Positions 22,091-29,854 of a stretch of 64,000 bases of DNA are shown here, piece after piece. Source of the DNA: Polaromonas sp. Its GTDB lineage: Bacteria > Pseudomonadota > Gammaproteobacteria > Burkholderiales > Burkholderiaceae_C. The translations under genes and the position numbers were made by a program. The first letter of the stretch is position 1. Each line of letters begins with the position of its first letter. Location: NCBI RefSeq assembly GCF_030689685.1, contig NZ_JAUYEY010000052.1, positions 16,305 to 80,304 of the forward strand, read 5' to 3'. A model generated the notes under the pieces. It made no database searches and was not told the DNA's origin. It worked only from the letters and a program-made list of their open reading frames with translations.

Positions 22091-22490
22091 GATTCTCGCC
22101 AACATCTGGCATCGTAGGCGTGGCATCCAGACCAGCAGGGCTTGCTACCACAGCGTTTGGCCTGCCGCGCATCGCCTCAAGGCGCTGGCGACTATACAAA
22201 TAGTAATCCGGCCAACTGAGAAACAACTCGATTTCCTGGAAGCCAAGCATGAGCCCGTCAGCCATTGCCTTGCACACAAGACGATGTTTTTTGGGGGCGA
22301 AATCAGGCACCCGCCAGTGGGTAGCCCCCCTTTTTTCTTCAAAATCCAGCGGTGAAAGCTGATCAATGATGTGCTGTAGGCTGGCGACTCGATTTTTGAG
22401 CGTATTGAGCAAGTCATGCGCCGCCCGTCGGTTAAGGACGAAGCCTTCTTCCAATTGAAATTGGACACCGGTCATAAAACAATGTGCCAT
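22068..22490 (-). CDS. Small protein coupled to the RT-Cas1 gene, unknown function
   Basis: 140 residues, mostly helical: CFMTGVQFQLEEGFVLNRRA followed by an amphipathic helix (AHDLLNTLKNRVASLQHIID) and a polar, disordered tail. An early Cys-x3-Gly and a basic segment (APKKHRLVCKAMADGL) suggest a nucleic-acid or protein partner, but I recognise no family. AAGGAG lies about 10 bases before the ATG at 22490. Its end overlaps the start of the RT-Cas1 gene by 23 bp, so the two are translationally coupled and probably act together. Confidence 0.75.
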   Translation of the reverse strand: MAHCFMTGVQFQLEEGFVLNRRAAHDLLNTLKNRVASLQHIIDQLSPLDFEEKRGATHWRVPDFAPKKHRLVCKAMADGLMLGFQEIELFLSWPDYYLYSRQRLEAMRGRPNAVVASPAGLDATPTMPDVGENHEKKFQP

Positions 22491-22507
22491 GGTGTTTGCT
22501 CCTTAAA

Positions 22508-22521
22508 AATTGCTAGCAATT
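22508..22521. promoter_or_regulatory. Perfect 14-bp palindrome in divergent promoter region
   Basis: AATTGCTAGCAATT is its own reverse complement. It lies 18 bp upstream of the small gene that leads the RT-Cas1 operon and 178 bp upstream of the divergent ATPase start. The whole intergenic region is 22491-22698. Its position and symmetry suggest an operator for a dimeric repressor controlling one or both units. The binding protein is unknown; the H-NS-like protein is not an obvious candidate. Confidence 0.5.
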
Positions 22522-22698
22522 AACTACTTGGAACTAAAAGAATTGCACCATCAAACCCTAGCGCTCCACAACGGCTGCGTTTCACAGATTTGGTGCTCTC
22601 ACATGGCCAAAAGGGTGCTGTCATGGTGCCGCCCACCACTGCAAAAACAGGTGGCAGCAATCACCGAATATCTGCACAATCAGAGCCGGGGGACAACC

Positions 22699-24816
22699 AT
22701 GGGTATAGAGAATCCATTCAACGTTGATGCGGCCTTGGTATCTGAGCATGAGCTTGCACAATTGACTCCGCACGGGGGCGCCGCCATACGGGCGTTCTGC
22801 GGGCTTGACGGTTCGGCAACGGATTGGGAGGAGCGCGGCGTTTGCGTGCTCAAAGCCCGAAAGGGCTTTGGCAAAACTCATCTGCTCGCGGCCCGCAGCC
22901 GGAACCACAGAAGCAGCAGCACTGCAACCCACACCATTTTTTATCCCCAAGGCGGACGCCAACGCATTTTGTTTGATGCTCTGAGCAGCCTGCACGTCGT
23001 CGTTCCACGGTGGCTGCAAGGACGGGAAGCTGCATCGGCCTGGATTTATATTTGGCAGTTATCTGTCTTGGGTCTTTTGGTCTGGATAACCGAATCACGT
23101 TCGGCCACGCTACGCGGGTACGCAGACTGGTTCGGCAGTCTTGAGTCGTTGGACCAAATTCAAAAGCTAAATAACTCCGGTACCGCAGCAGGTGGGCAAC
23201 CCAGCGTCATGCTGACATGGTTCATGGGTCGCATACTTGAACGCATGCCGGTCGATGACTACACGCTTGGGATGGACCAGTTAAAGCAAGGCCTCTACCA
23301 CGGCAACAGCGATTGGGCGATTGCGATCACCGCAAGCATTGCGAGCCGCGACAAGACCCGGATTGTGATGTATCTGGACGCACCTGATGAACTCGTTGAG
23401 CTCAACCCACCCAACCTGTGGAGAAACGTCCAGCAAGGCCTTCTTTTGGCGGTGTGGAAATTTTCCAAGAGTAGTATCTGGAGCCATGTGCTCAATATCT
23501 ATGCGTCGGTACGCAGCGAGGCCTTCGGCTCCGGCCAGGACCACCCTGACATAGCGCTTGCGATGGGACTTGTGATGCCGCTCGCCTACAGCCGTGACGA
23601 CCTGGAGGCCATGCTTAACGACAGGATTAAACAAGCCGACGCTTCACAATTGACGCTTCCGCTGCAAGAAGGGCAAAAGCCCGTATACGCGCTGTGTGGC
23701 TTCAGTGATGTGACACATGACAACCGGGACGCGCACGATGGTGGGCGCTACACCGAAGACGTGTTTGACTCCATCTTGCGGCACACCCGGTTCGTACCAC
23801 GGGAGGTGATCGGCATAGGCGGAGCCATTTACGCAATCCTTGGCGTGCGAAGTTTCGAAACCGTAAGAGACGCCGTCAACACCAAAGCCAGCAGCGACAT
23901 CGCCTACGCAATCACCCATTCATTTTTAGGGTGGATCGATGCACAGCACGGACGCTTCGCCGCGTCGCTGCCCAAAGAAGTCATAGACCGGAAAACAATG
24001 GGCGAACTGGCCGCAAAGTTCGGCCAGGACGGCCCCAGGATGATCAAATTTTTTGTCCAGCATGGTCTTGTCGGTATTGCAGAGCCTTTACCGCACAGAC
24101 ATCGCCATTACTATCTACAGCGCTTTGCATTTGACGAAGTGCATGGAAATGAAGACGCCAGCTCGGTTAACAAAGATTACTTCTTTCTGCACCCGGCCTT
24201 CAAACAGTGGATTTTGTCCTTGCCAGAACAGTTGACGCAATCGTTTGAGCGCCTTCAGATTGGCGTCATTGGCAACCTAAAACCTTATGAGGCCAAACCT
24301 CCGCATGTGCGGCTTGGCGTGGTGCGAGAGCAAATCACGCTCAAGCTACGAACAAGCCGAAGAATGTCGACCACCGAAAAAGGTGCCGATTCAGATCCGC
24401 TCAAGTTTCTTTATGTTGTGCTGTGGGCCTGCCGCGAGCTGAAGCAAACGCGCATCAACCTCAGCGAACTGCGGGAAGTATGGGCCAAACTTCGTGGGAT
24501 TGAACGAATCAAAGCGGCGCTGGATGTCTCCTTGCCGAGTCGAGTCGATTCGCTAGCCTTGAAGGTTCGTGATTGGGCAAAGAAAATCAACCAGGACAAA
24601 GATATTCGCAAGCTACAGCAGATATTACGTGGTACTCGCAGCACACCCACTGGCAATAAAAAACAAAGGCCCGGCACACCGATACATCCGTTTATTTCAG
24701 TCACCGCACGCAGCAACATGGGCGCACAAGTTGAAGTGTGGCTTCCTCATCTTCCGCTCAATGAACTGGATTGGGATGAAGCCATGTACTCACTGGCTGG
24801 CTTCGGAAACAAATGA
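22699..24816 (+). CDS. P-loop ATPase (ORC/CDC6- or STAND-like) of the RT-Cas1 island
   Basis: 705 residues. Begins MGIENPFNVDAALVSEHELA, the NPF...E opening seen in ORC/CDC6-like bacterial ATPases. Walker A is KARKGFGKT at about 52-60 and Walker B is RIVMYLDAPDE at about 221-231. A long helical and winged-helix-like C-terminal half follows (MGELAAKFGQDGPRMIKFFV, LHPAFKQWILSLPEQL) with a basic region near 615-640. No membrane segment or nuclease motif is visible. The ATG at 22699 has an excellent ribosome binding site (GGGGGAC, 6 bases upstream); the frame is open to 22510 but that part lacks features. It is divergent from the RT-Cas1 operon. A role as a sensor or loader for the RT-Cas1 protein is inference from position only. 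Confidence 0.8.
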   Translation: MGIENPFNVDAALVSEHELAQLTPHGGAAIRAFCGLDGSATDWEERGVCVLKARKGFGKTHLLAARSRNHRSSSTATHTIFYPQGGRQRILFDALSSLHVVVPRWLQGREAASAWIYIWQLSVLGLLVWITESRSATLRGYADWFGSLESLDQIQKLNNSGTAAGGQPSVMLTWFMGRILERMPVDDYTLGMDQLKQGLYHGNSDWAIAITASIASRDKTRIVMYLDAPDELVELNPPNLWRNVQQGLLLAVWKFSKSSIWSHVLNIYASVRSEAFGSGQDHPDIALAMGLVMPLAYSRDDLEAMLNDRIKQADASQLTLPLQEGQKPVYALCGFSDVTHDNRDAHDGGRYTEDVFDSILRHTRFVPREVIGIGGAIYAILGVRSFETVRDAVNTKASSDIAYAITHSFLGWIDAQHGRFAASLPKEVIDRKTMGELAAKFGQDGPRMIKFFVQHGLVGIAEPLPHRHRHYYLQRFAFDEVHGNEDASSVNKDYFFLHPAFKQWILSLPEQLTQSFERLQIGVIGNLKPYEAKPPHVRLGVVREQITLKLRTSRRMSTTEKGADSDPLKFLYVVLWACRELKQTRINLSELREVWAKLRGIERIKAALDVSLPSRVDSLALKVRDWAKKINQDKDIRKLQQILRGTRSTPTGNKKQRPGTPIHPFISVTARSNMGAQVEVWLPHLPLNELDWDEAMYSLAGFGNK

Positions 24817-24924
24817 TAAAAAAGAATGTGGATTGAACATAAAGTGTTTGCCCTCCAACCTCTAGAAAATAGAAGAATTTAATATTCAAGAAAAATTTTT
24901 AGCACTTATTTCGCACTTATCTAC

Positions 24925-24953
24925 TTGCATACAAATTAGATTAGCAATACACT
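24925..24953 (+). promoter_or_regulatory. Candidate sigma-70 promoter for the H-NS-like gene
   Basis: TTGCAT (24925-24930) and TACACT (24948-24953) are separated by 17 bp in an AT-rich 186-bp gap, about 50 bp before the start codon. A direct repeat GCACTTAT occurs just upstream (24902 and 24913). Confidence 0.4.
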
Positions 24954-25002
24954 TTCGTACATCTTATTTTCTGAAAAATATTACATCGGAAATTATTAAT
25001 TT

Positions 25003-25359
25003 ATGCCTACCACCATTGAGCTGCAACAACAAATCAATCAAGCTGAAGCCAAGGTCAATGAGTTACGCGAAAAACTAACTCAGCAGCAAAATGTCGAACG
25101 TGTACAAGCTATTGCATCAGCGAAAGAGCTTATTAAAACGTACCAACTTTCTGCAACCGATTTGGGATTTGCTGCAAAAAAACCCACGCCCAGCGTGAAA
25201 CGCGCAAGGATTGACAAGGGCGTGGCCATAGCGCCGAAATATGCAGACCCTTCTACGGGAAAAACCTGGTCCGGTCGCGGCAAAGCCCCAGCATGGCTAA
25301 TAACCTATTTATCTGCTGGTCACAGCAAACAAGATTATTTAATTTCAAATAAGCAATAA
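25003..25359 (+). CDS. H-NS family nucleoid-associated protein
   Basis: 118 residues with an N-terminal coiled-coil oligomerisation region (ELQQQINQAEAKVNELREKL) and the C-terminal H-NS DNA-binding motif KYADPSTGKTWSGRGKAPAWL at about residues 79-99. H-NS proteins silence AT-rich, horizontally acquired DNA. Codon use and the flanking DNA are clearly more AT-rich than the core genome, supporting a foreign origin. It may silence the island that carries it. It lies between the ATPase and vapD, same strand, with its own probable promoter. Confidence 0.88.
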   Translation: MPTTIELQQQINQAEAKVNELREKLTQQQNVERVQAIASAKELIKTYQLSATDLGFAAKKPTPSVKRARIDKGVAIAPKYADPSTGKTWSGRGKAPAWLITYLSAGHSKQDYLISNKQ

Positions 25360-25442
25360 CGCCTACTTACTGCTGGCATTACATTGAGTGATGTGTATTA
25401 TATAATCTACATATATACATAAACAGCCTGAAAGAAAAAATC

Positions 25443-25904
25443 ATGGCTCGCTGCCTTATTGTTTTTGACCTTGACACTGAATTGCTGAAAGTCAACTACC
25501 ACAACAATAGTTGGAATAATGGTTACGGTGATATCCGGAAAGTTCTCAACAAACACCGCTTCAACAATATTCAGGGAACCGTGTACTTGAGCGAACGTGG
25601 TGTTCGCCAAGCTCACGGAACGATTGCACTTCAAGAAATTGCCATCAGGTTTTCTTGGTTCGATAAGTGCGTGTCGAATGTCCAGTTCTATGATTTAGCT
25701 GATGACTTCAATGCGCAGTTCATCATTGATGGAATCACACAGGCAAGATTGGCTTTTGATCGCCGGATTACTGAATTGCGGCAGCAATTGATCAGTGTGG
25801 GTTTGCCATTGGACAAGGTGGATGAGATCATCGGCAAACAAACCTTCTCCTTGGAAAATTCCACCCAAGGCAATCCGCATCCCGCCATTGGTGGGCAGTC
25901 GTAA
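25443..25904 (+). CDS. vapD: VapD-family endoribonuclease (Cas2-like fold)
   Basis: 153 residues. The N-terminal ~95 are a close VapD match: CLIVFDLDTELLKVNYHNNS, DIRKVLNKHRF, QGTVYLSERG, ALQEIAIRFSWFDKCVSNVQ. The Asp in the first strand (Asp9) is at the catalytic position. VapD is a small RNase whose ferredoxin-like fold is homologous to Cas2. This one has a C-terminal extension of ~60 residues (helical, AFDRRITELRQQLISVGLPL) absent from most VapDs. It is preceded by an AT-rich promoter with TATAAT at 25401-25406 and a weak ribosome binding site. It lies 3.4 kb from the start of the RT-Cas1 gene. A Cas2-like partnership with that protein is possible but unproven; a toxin or persistence role is the default. 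Confidence 0.87.
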   Translation: MARCLIVFDLDTELLKVNYHNNSWNNGYGDIRKVLNKHRFNNIQGTVYLSERGVRQAHGTIALQEIAIRFSWFDKCVSNVQFYDLADDFNAQFIIDGITQARLAFDRRITELRQQLISVGLPLDKVDEIIGKQTFSLENSTQGNPHPAIGGQS

Positions 25905-26420
25905 GTTTACATTGCATTTACGATCAAGATTATGTAAACCGTTGATTTTATTGGTGATTTTGTTTTGTCAAAATTCAACTATTGCCTGAAACTCTTTATA
26001 TTTCAAGGCACTGCTGAATGATTGGAATGGTGTCGAAAACCCCGGATTCGACAGCCTTCTGCCTCCCGCATTCGACACGCTTGCAAGTCGTTGAAAACAA
26101 AGCGGTTTTATACCCGGCAAAACCGTCATTCAGGCCAGTTGTCGAAAATCGACGTACGCATTGCCCGCCAGCCAACGCCGGTGACCTGAGTTCAGGGTGA
26201 TCTCATGCCACTTTGTCGATTGCGCACAGGGTTTTGAGCCTGGAAATGGTGTTTTGACGGGCTGTGGCCGCAATCCGTCCGCCAAAAGCGTGACCCGACT
26301 GAGAACAAAGGCCCTTCAAGGGCCTTTGTTCTTGCATCACCAAGAATATTTCACTAGAAAGCATTGCGTTTCTTATAAAGAATATTCACAATCTATTAAA
26401 ACTTTGACTAATCAAACGCT
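25905..26420. other. 516-bp gene-free, hairpin-rich region after vapD
   Basis: No convincing ORF. Inverted repeats in order: GTTTACAT 25905-25912 / ATGTAAAC 25932-25939; TGCCTGAAA 25983-25991 / TTTCAAGGCA 26001-26010; TGTCGAA 26031-26037 / TTCGACA 26047-26053; CGGTTTT 26103-26109 / AAAACCG 26119-26125; GTCGA-AAA-TCGAC 26141-26153; CCTGA-GT-TCAGG 26185-26196; and the terminator at 26303-26331. The heptamer TGTCGAA or its complement occurs four times (26031, 26047, 26071, 26140). It could be a structured RNA, a set of binding sites, or decayed DNA. It is not a CRISPR array. Confidence 0.5.
26303..26331 (+). terminator. Perfect 14-bp-arm hairpin, probable terminator
   Basis: GAACAAAGGCCCTT pairs perfectly with AAGGGCCTTTGTTC around a single central base (effective loop TTCAA), followed by TTGC rather than a long T tract. 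It lies between the hairpin region and the toxin-antitoxin genes. It may end a transcript from vapD or from a non-coding RNA in 25905-26302. Confidence 0.6.
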
Positions 26421-26894
26421 ATGAACACCCCCACCATAGACACTTCGATGGCCAGACGCTTGGTCGAGGCCTCTGCGATCCGCAGCGCATCCATCATTGG
26501 CCAGCCTGGCGGCTGGTCCGTGGTCTTGAAGATGGGCTCGCAAGAGCGGCCTCTTGGGGCGCAGCGCAGTGACAAACCGCGCACCTGGCGCAGCCTGGAC
26601 CGCGCCGTGGCCTACCTCAAGGACGAGCTGCACATTGCCCGCTTTGACCTTCTGGATGCCACCAACCACTCCAAGGCGACGCTTTTAGTGGGCAAGTCTC
26701 GCGTAGATGCCTCCGAGCGGCTGCGTCAGGCACATGAGGCGGCCGGACACGACAAGTGGTTTCGTGGGCAAGTGGAACTAGCGATCAAGGACGCAGACGC
26801 ACCGGATGTGCAGTGGGTGTCGGCGGCTGACGCCAAAGCCAGCTGGAAACAAAAACGGGCTGAGTTGGTCAGGCGCGCAGGGAGCGCCGCTTGA
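26421..26894 (+). CDS. Antitoxin of ParE-type module (plasmid-stability determinant family)
   Basis: 157 residues. An N-terminal domain (MNTPTIDTSMARRLVEASAI ... LDRAVAYLKDELHIARFDLL) is probably unrelated to the toxin-binding part. The C-terminal ~60 residues (HEAAGHDKWFRGQVELAIKD, VQWVSAADAKASWKQKRAEL) match the stability-determinant/PaaA-like antitoxins that pair with ParE toxins. The stop overlaps the toxin start (TTGA). The exact antitoxin class is inferred from the short C-terminal match and the partner. Confidence 0.75.
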   Translation: MNTPTIDTSMARRLVEASAIRSASIIGQPGGWSVVLKMGSQERPLGAQRSDKPRTWRSLDRAVAYLKDELHIARFDLLDATNHSKATLLVGKSRVDASERLRQAHEAAGHDKWFRGQVELAIKDADAPDVQWVSAADAKASWKQKRAELVRRAGSAA

Positions 26895-27166
26895 CGCTGG
26901 TGTGGTTGAAGCGAGCCATCAACGACCGCGACGCCCAGCTCGACTACATCGCGCAGGACAATCCGCTAGCCGCTATCACCCAGGGTGACCGGATTGCTGA
27001 ACAGGTTGACACCCTTCTGCAACACCCCCAAATGGGACGCCCAGGGCGCAAGCAAGGCACCCGTGAGCTGGTCATCAGCCGCACGCCGTTCATTGTGGTG
27101 TACCGCCTCAAAAGTAAACGCATTGAGCTTCTGCGTCTGCTGCATGGCGCACAACAGTGGCCGTGA
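26891..27166 (+). CDS. ParE/RelE-superfamily toxin
   Basis: 91 residues. Typical ParE/RelE order: VWLKRAINDRDAQLDYIAQD, AEQVDTLLQHPQMGRPGRKQ, GTRELVISRTPFIVVYRLK, then IELLRLLHGAQQWP at the end. ParE toxins poison gyrase; RelE toxins cleave mRNA. The sequence resembles ParE more. Start is TTG at 26891, overlapping the antitoxin stop by three bases, giving tight coupling. A core-genome gene and shared terminator follow, so this pair probably marks the right edge of the accessory island. Confidence 0.88.
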   Translation: MTLVWLKRAINDRDAQLDYIAQDNPLAAITQGDRIAEQVDTLLQHPQMGRPGRKQGTRELVISRTPFIVVYRLKSKRIELLRLLHGAQQWP

Positions 27167-27239
27167 GCGACTATGCATGAGGGCGTTTTCAGCGCTTTCT
27201 TAACTCGCAGCTTAATATTTTGCCCGCAAGCCAGTGCTT

Positions 27240-27264
27240 AGGGCCCGAACGGGCCCTTATTTTT
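27240..27264. terminator. Intrinsic terminator between toxin and FAD oxidoreductase
   Basis: AGGGCCCG (27240-27247) and CGGGCCCT (27250-27257) form a perfect 8-bp stem followed by TATTTTT on the plus strand. It overlaps the TAA stop of the convergent oxidoreductase gene. Confidence 0.7.
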
Positions 27265-28378
27265 GCAGCATCTCACTGACGCATTGCGCCACCGCCAGTG
27301 AACTGGTCAGGCCTGGCGATTCGATGCCGAACAGGTTGACCAGCCCGCGGATGCCATGCGTTTGCTGTCCCTGGATCACAAAGTCGCTGGCCGGCGCACC
27401 GGGTGGCTGGATCTTGGGCCGTATGCCGGCATAACCTGGCGCCAATGCGCCGTCGGCCAGGCCCGGCCAGTACTTGCGAACTTCGGCATAAAATGCGTCG
27501 CCGCGCGCTGCATCGACCCGCAGGTCGTCGGGGGAATCGACCCACTGCACGTCGGGGCCAAATTTGGCCTGACCACCGAGGTCAAGGGTCAGGTGCACAC
27601 CCAGGCCGGCCAGGTGCGAAGCTGGTTCGGGCACTGGGTAAATCAAGCGGCTGAAGGGCGAGCGGCCGGACAGGGTGAAGTAGTTGCCCTTGGCGTAAAA
27701 AGCCGGCGGCACAAAAGACGCATTCAGCCCGGCGAAACGCGCGGCGAGTGCCGGTGCCAGCAGCCCGGCCGCATTGACGACAGTCTTGGCTTGCAGCTCG
27801 GTGCCATCTTTTGCTATCAAAGTAATAGCTGCCCGCGCACAACTGGCATGGGCCAGGGTCGAATTCAATACCACAACACCGCCTGCGTTCTCAAGGTCGC
27901 CCTGCAGCGACAATATCAGCGCGTGGCTGTCGACGATGCCGGTGCTGGGCGAGTAAACGGCGGCCACGCAGGCCAGTTGCGGTTCCATCGCCTGCGCCTG
28001 TGCTTGTGTGAGTAGCACCAGGTCGTTGACGCCATTGGCGGCAGCCTTGGCGATGATGCCGGGCAACTCAGCGGCCTGCGCATCGCTGGTAGCGACGATC
28101 AGCTTGCCGCAGCGCTGGTGGCCGATGCCGCGTTCGGCGCAGTAGTCGTAGAGCATTTGTTTGCCCTGTACACAAAGCCGCGCCTTCAGCGAACCCTGCG
28201 CGTAATAGATACCGGCGTGAATGACCTCGCTGTTGCGCGAGCTGGTGCCGGTGCCGATGGCGTTGGCAGCCTCCAGCACCATCACCTCCCGGCCCTGCAG
28301 CGCCAACGCGCGCGCCACCGCCAGGCCGACCACTCCGGCGCCAATAACGACGCAATCGACGCAATCGACCTGGTCCAC
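27257..28378 (-). CDS. FAD-dependent oxidoreductase (LhgO / DAO family)
   Basis: 373 residues of the D-amino-acid oxidase-like fold. The N-terminal dinucleotide-binding motif is [20 protein letters not shown] and the FAD signature is [20 protein letters not shown]. The C-terminal part ([40 protein letters not shown]) is close to L-2-hydroxyglutarate dehydrogenases/oxidases of the LhgO type. The substrate is not certain from sequence. A partial family C repeat lies in frame near 27811-27831. It follows the N-formylglutamate amidohydrolase gene by three bases and is co-transcribed with it. Confidence 0.88.
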   Translation of the reverse strand: MDQVDCVDCVVIGAGVVGLAVARALALQGREVMVLEAANAIGTGTSSRNSEVIHAGIYYAQGSLKARLCVQGKQMLYDYCAERGIGHQRCGKLIVATSDAQAAELPGIIAKAAANGVNDLVLLTQAQAQAMEPQLACVAAVYSPSTGIVDSHALILSLQGDLENAGGVVVLNSTLAHASCARAAITLIAKDGTELQAKTVVNAAGLLAPALAARFAGLNASFVPPAFYAKGNYFTLSGRSPFSRLIYPVPEPASHLAGLGVHLTLDLGGQAKFGPDVQWVDSPDDLRVDAARGDAFYAEVRKYWPGLADGALAPGYAGIRPKIQPPGAPASDFVIQGQQTHGIRGLVNLFGIESPGLTSSLAVAQCVSEMLQK

Positions 28379-28381
28379 GGC

Positions 28382-29236
28382 TCAGGTGCGCAGGCTGCGC
28401 GGATCGGTCGCCAACAGCAGTTGCACCAGCGACTGCAGACTGCTTTTCAAAGGCGCAAAACCGTCGTTTATTTCCAGCGTCTCCTCGCTCATATAAAGCT
28501 TGCGGTTGATCTCAAGCTGGATGCTGTGGCGCTGCTGCTGCGGCGCGCCGTAGCGGCGCACCAGTTCCACACCCTTGTACGGGTGGTTGTAGGCGACGCT
28601 GTAGCCCAGGCCGCGCAGGTGCTCACAGACCAGGCGCGACAGCGGCGCGGCGGCGGTGGAACCATCGCGGTCGCCGACCACGAAGTCGGCATGCGCCTCA
28701 CCCGGAAAATCCGTGGCGTTGCTGGAGGCGATGGCCGGCATCGAGTGGCAGTTGATGTGAATGCTGTAGCCGTGCCGCGCATGCGCGTCGGCAATGGCTT
28801 GCGCCACCGCCGCGTGGTAGGGCTGCCAGCAGTTGGCGATACGCGCCTGCACCTCGGCCACGCCGAGCTTGCGCTGGTAGATCGAAAGGCCGTCATCCGT
28901 GGTGCGCCAGATCAAGCCCTTGCCCAGGCGCACCTTGCCAAGCACCTTCTCGTCGCTGGAGACGGGGCCGGGCCAGTCTTCATCAAGCAAGCTGACATCG
29001 ACTTCAGTGGTGTCGCGGTTGGCGTCCAGGTAGCTGCGCGGAAAAAACGCCTCGACCCAGCCCACGCCCAGCGCCGGCGCAAAGTCGTAGAGCTTGTCGA
29101 CATGGGTGTCTTCGGCGCGCCGCAGAACCGGCAGATCACAGGCGTAGGCAAAGTCCTTGGGATAGGCCGTGCCACTGTGCGGGGAGTCAAGCACCAGCGC
29201 CGTAGCGCCGGGCAGGTAACGAACAGATGAAGTCAT
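28382..29236 (-). CDS. N-formylglutamate amidohydrolase
   Basis: Hydrolyses N-formyl-L-glutamate to glutamate and formate, the last step of one histidine-degradation route (HutG type). 284 residues: ALVLDSPHSGTAYPKDFAYA, VEAFFPRSYLDANRDTTEVD, then INCHSMP (zinc/active-site histidine) and VGDRDGSTA. No other hut genes are in the window, so the physiological route is uncertain. ATG 29236 (MTSSVRYLPG) fits the family; the frame is open to 29329 without similarity. First gene of a two-gene unit with the FAD oxidoreductase. Confidence 0.9.
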   Translation of the reverse strand: MTSSVRYLPGATALVLDSPHSGTAYPKDFAYACDLPVLRRAEDTHVDKLYDFAPALGVGWVEAFFPRSYLDANRDTTEVDVSLLDEDWPGPVSSDEKVLGKVRLGKGLIWRTTDDGLSIYQRKLGVAEVQARIANCWQPYHAAVAQAIADAHARHGYSIHINCHSMPAIASSNATDFPGEAHADFVVGDRDGSTAAAPLSRLVCEHLRGLGYSVAYNHPYKGVELVRRYGAPQQQRHSIQLEINRKLYMSEETLEINDGFAPLKSSLQSLVQLLLATDPRSLRT

Positions 29237-29394
29237 AACTTTGATTGTGCCCCCGCAGCCTCGGCAAAGGCAGTCAGGGCTTCGGGAGAGTGGCGCATGG
29301 TATCTATCTATTTTTAAGATGATTATCAAATTTAATGTATTGGAAATTACGATAAAAATACAACCATCGACATTTCCAACACCCCCATTCAGTC

Positions 29395-29847
29395 ATGAGC
29401 CTCCAGAAGTCCGTCAAAGAACGCTTTTTTCACGCCCTCGGTTTCGAGGTGCTCGCCATTGCCATTTGCGCGCCCCTGGGCGCCTGGCTACTCGGTTATT
29501 CGCTGGCCCACATGGGCCTGCTGACCCTGATGATTTCGTTGATCGCCATGCTCTGGAACATGGTGTTCAACGCCGTGTTTGACGGCGCCCAGCGCCGCAT
29601 GGGTTTCCGGCGCACCCTGGCGGCGCGCGCCGTTCATTCGGTGATTTTCGAGCTTGGCCTGCTCCTGGTCGTGGTGCCGCTAGCCGCCTGGTGGCTGGAC
29701 ATCGGACTGTGGGAAGCCTTTGTGCTGGACATTGGCATCGTGCTGTTTTTCCTGCCCTACACCTTTGCCTTCAATTGGAGCTACGACCACCTGCGCGCCA
29801 TCGTTGTGGCCAGGTCTGTGCGCAAGAAAGCGCTGGCCGCCGCCTGA
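29395..29847 (+). CDS. PACE-family efflux protein
   Basis: 150-residue inner-membrane protein with four transmembrane helices arranged as two bacterial transmembrane-pair repeats: KERFFHALGFEVLAIAICAP ... LWNMVFNAVFDGAQRR and RAVHSVIFELGLLLVVVPLA ... PYTFAFNWSYDHLRA. These internal repeats and the conserved Glu (FE) and Asn/Asp (NxxFD, NWxYD) are signatures of the proteobacterial antimicrobial compound efflux (PACE) family, named for AceI chlorhexidine export. The natural substrate is unknown. The upstream gap (29237-29394) is AT-rich and divergent from the amidohydrolase gene. Confidence 0.92.
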   Translation: MSLQKSVKERFFHALGFEVLAIAICAPLGAWLLGYSLAHMGLLTLMISLIAMLWNMVFNAVFDGAQRRMGFRRTLAARAVHSVIFELGLLLVVVPLAAWWLDIGLWEAFVLDIGIVLFFLPYTFAFNWSYDHLRAIVVARSVRKKALAAA

Positions 29848-29854
29848 AGCGGGT

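Noticed and set aside
26031..26153. Possible short CRISPR array from the repeated TGTCGAA / TTCGACA words
   Set aside because: The words are only 7-8 bases, occur in both orientations and are unevenly spaced (16, 24 and ~69 bases). There is no repeat of 20+ bases with regular spacers.
18483..27170. Casposon-like element with terminal inverted repeats around Cas1
   Set aside because: I compared the left flank (18483-18583) with the right flank (25905-26420) and found no matching inverted ends or target duplication, and no DNA polymerase gene is present.
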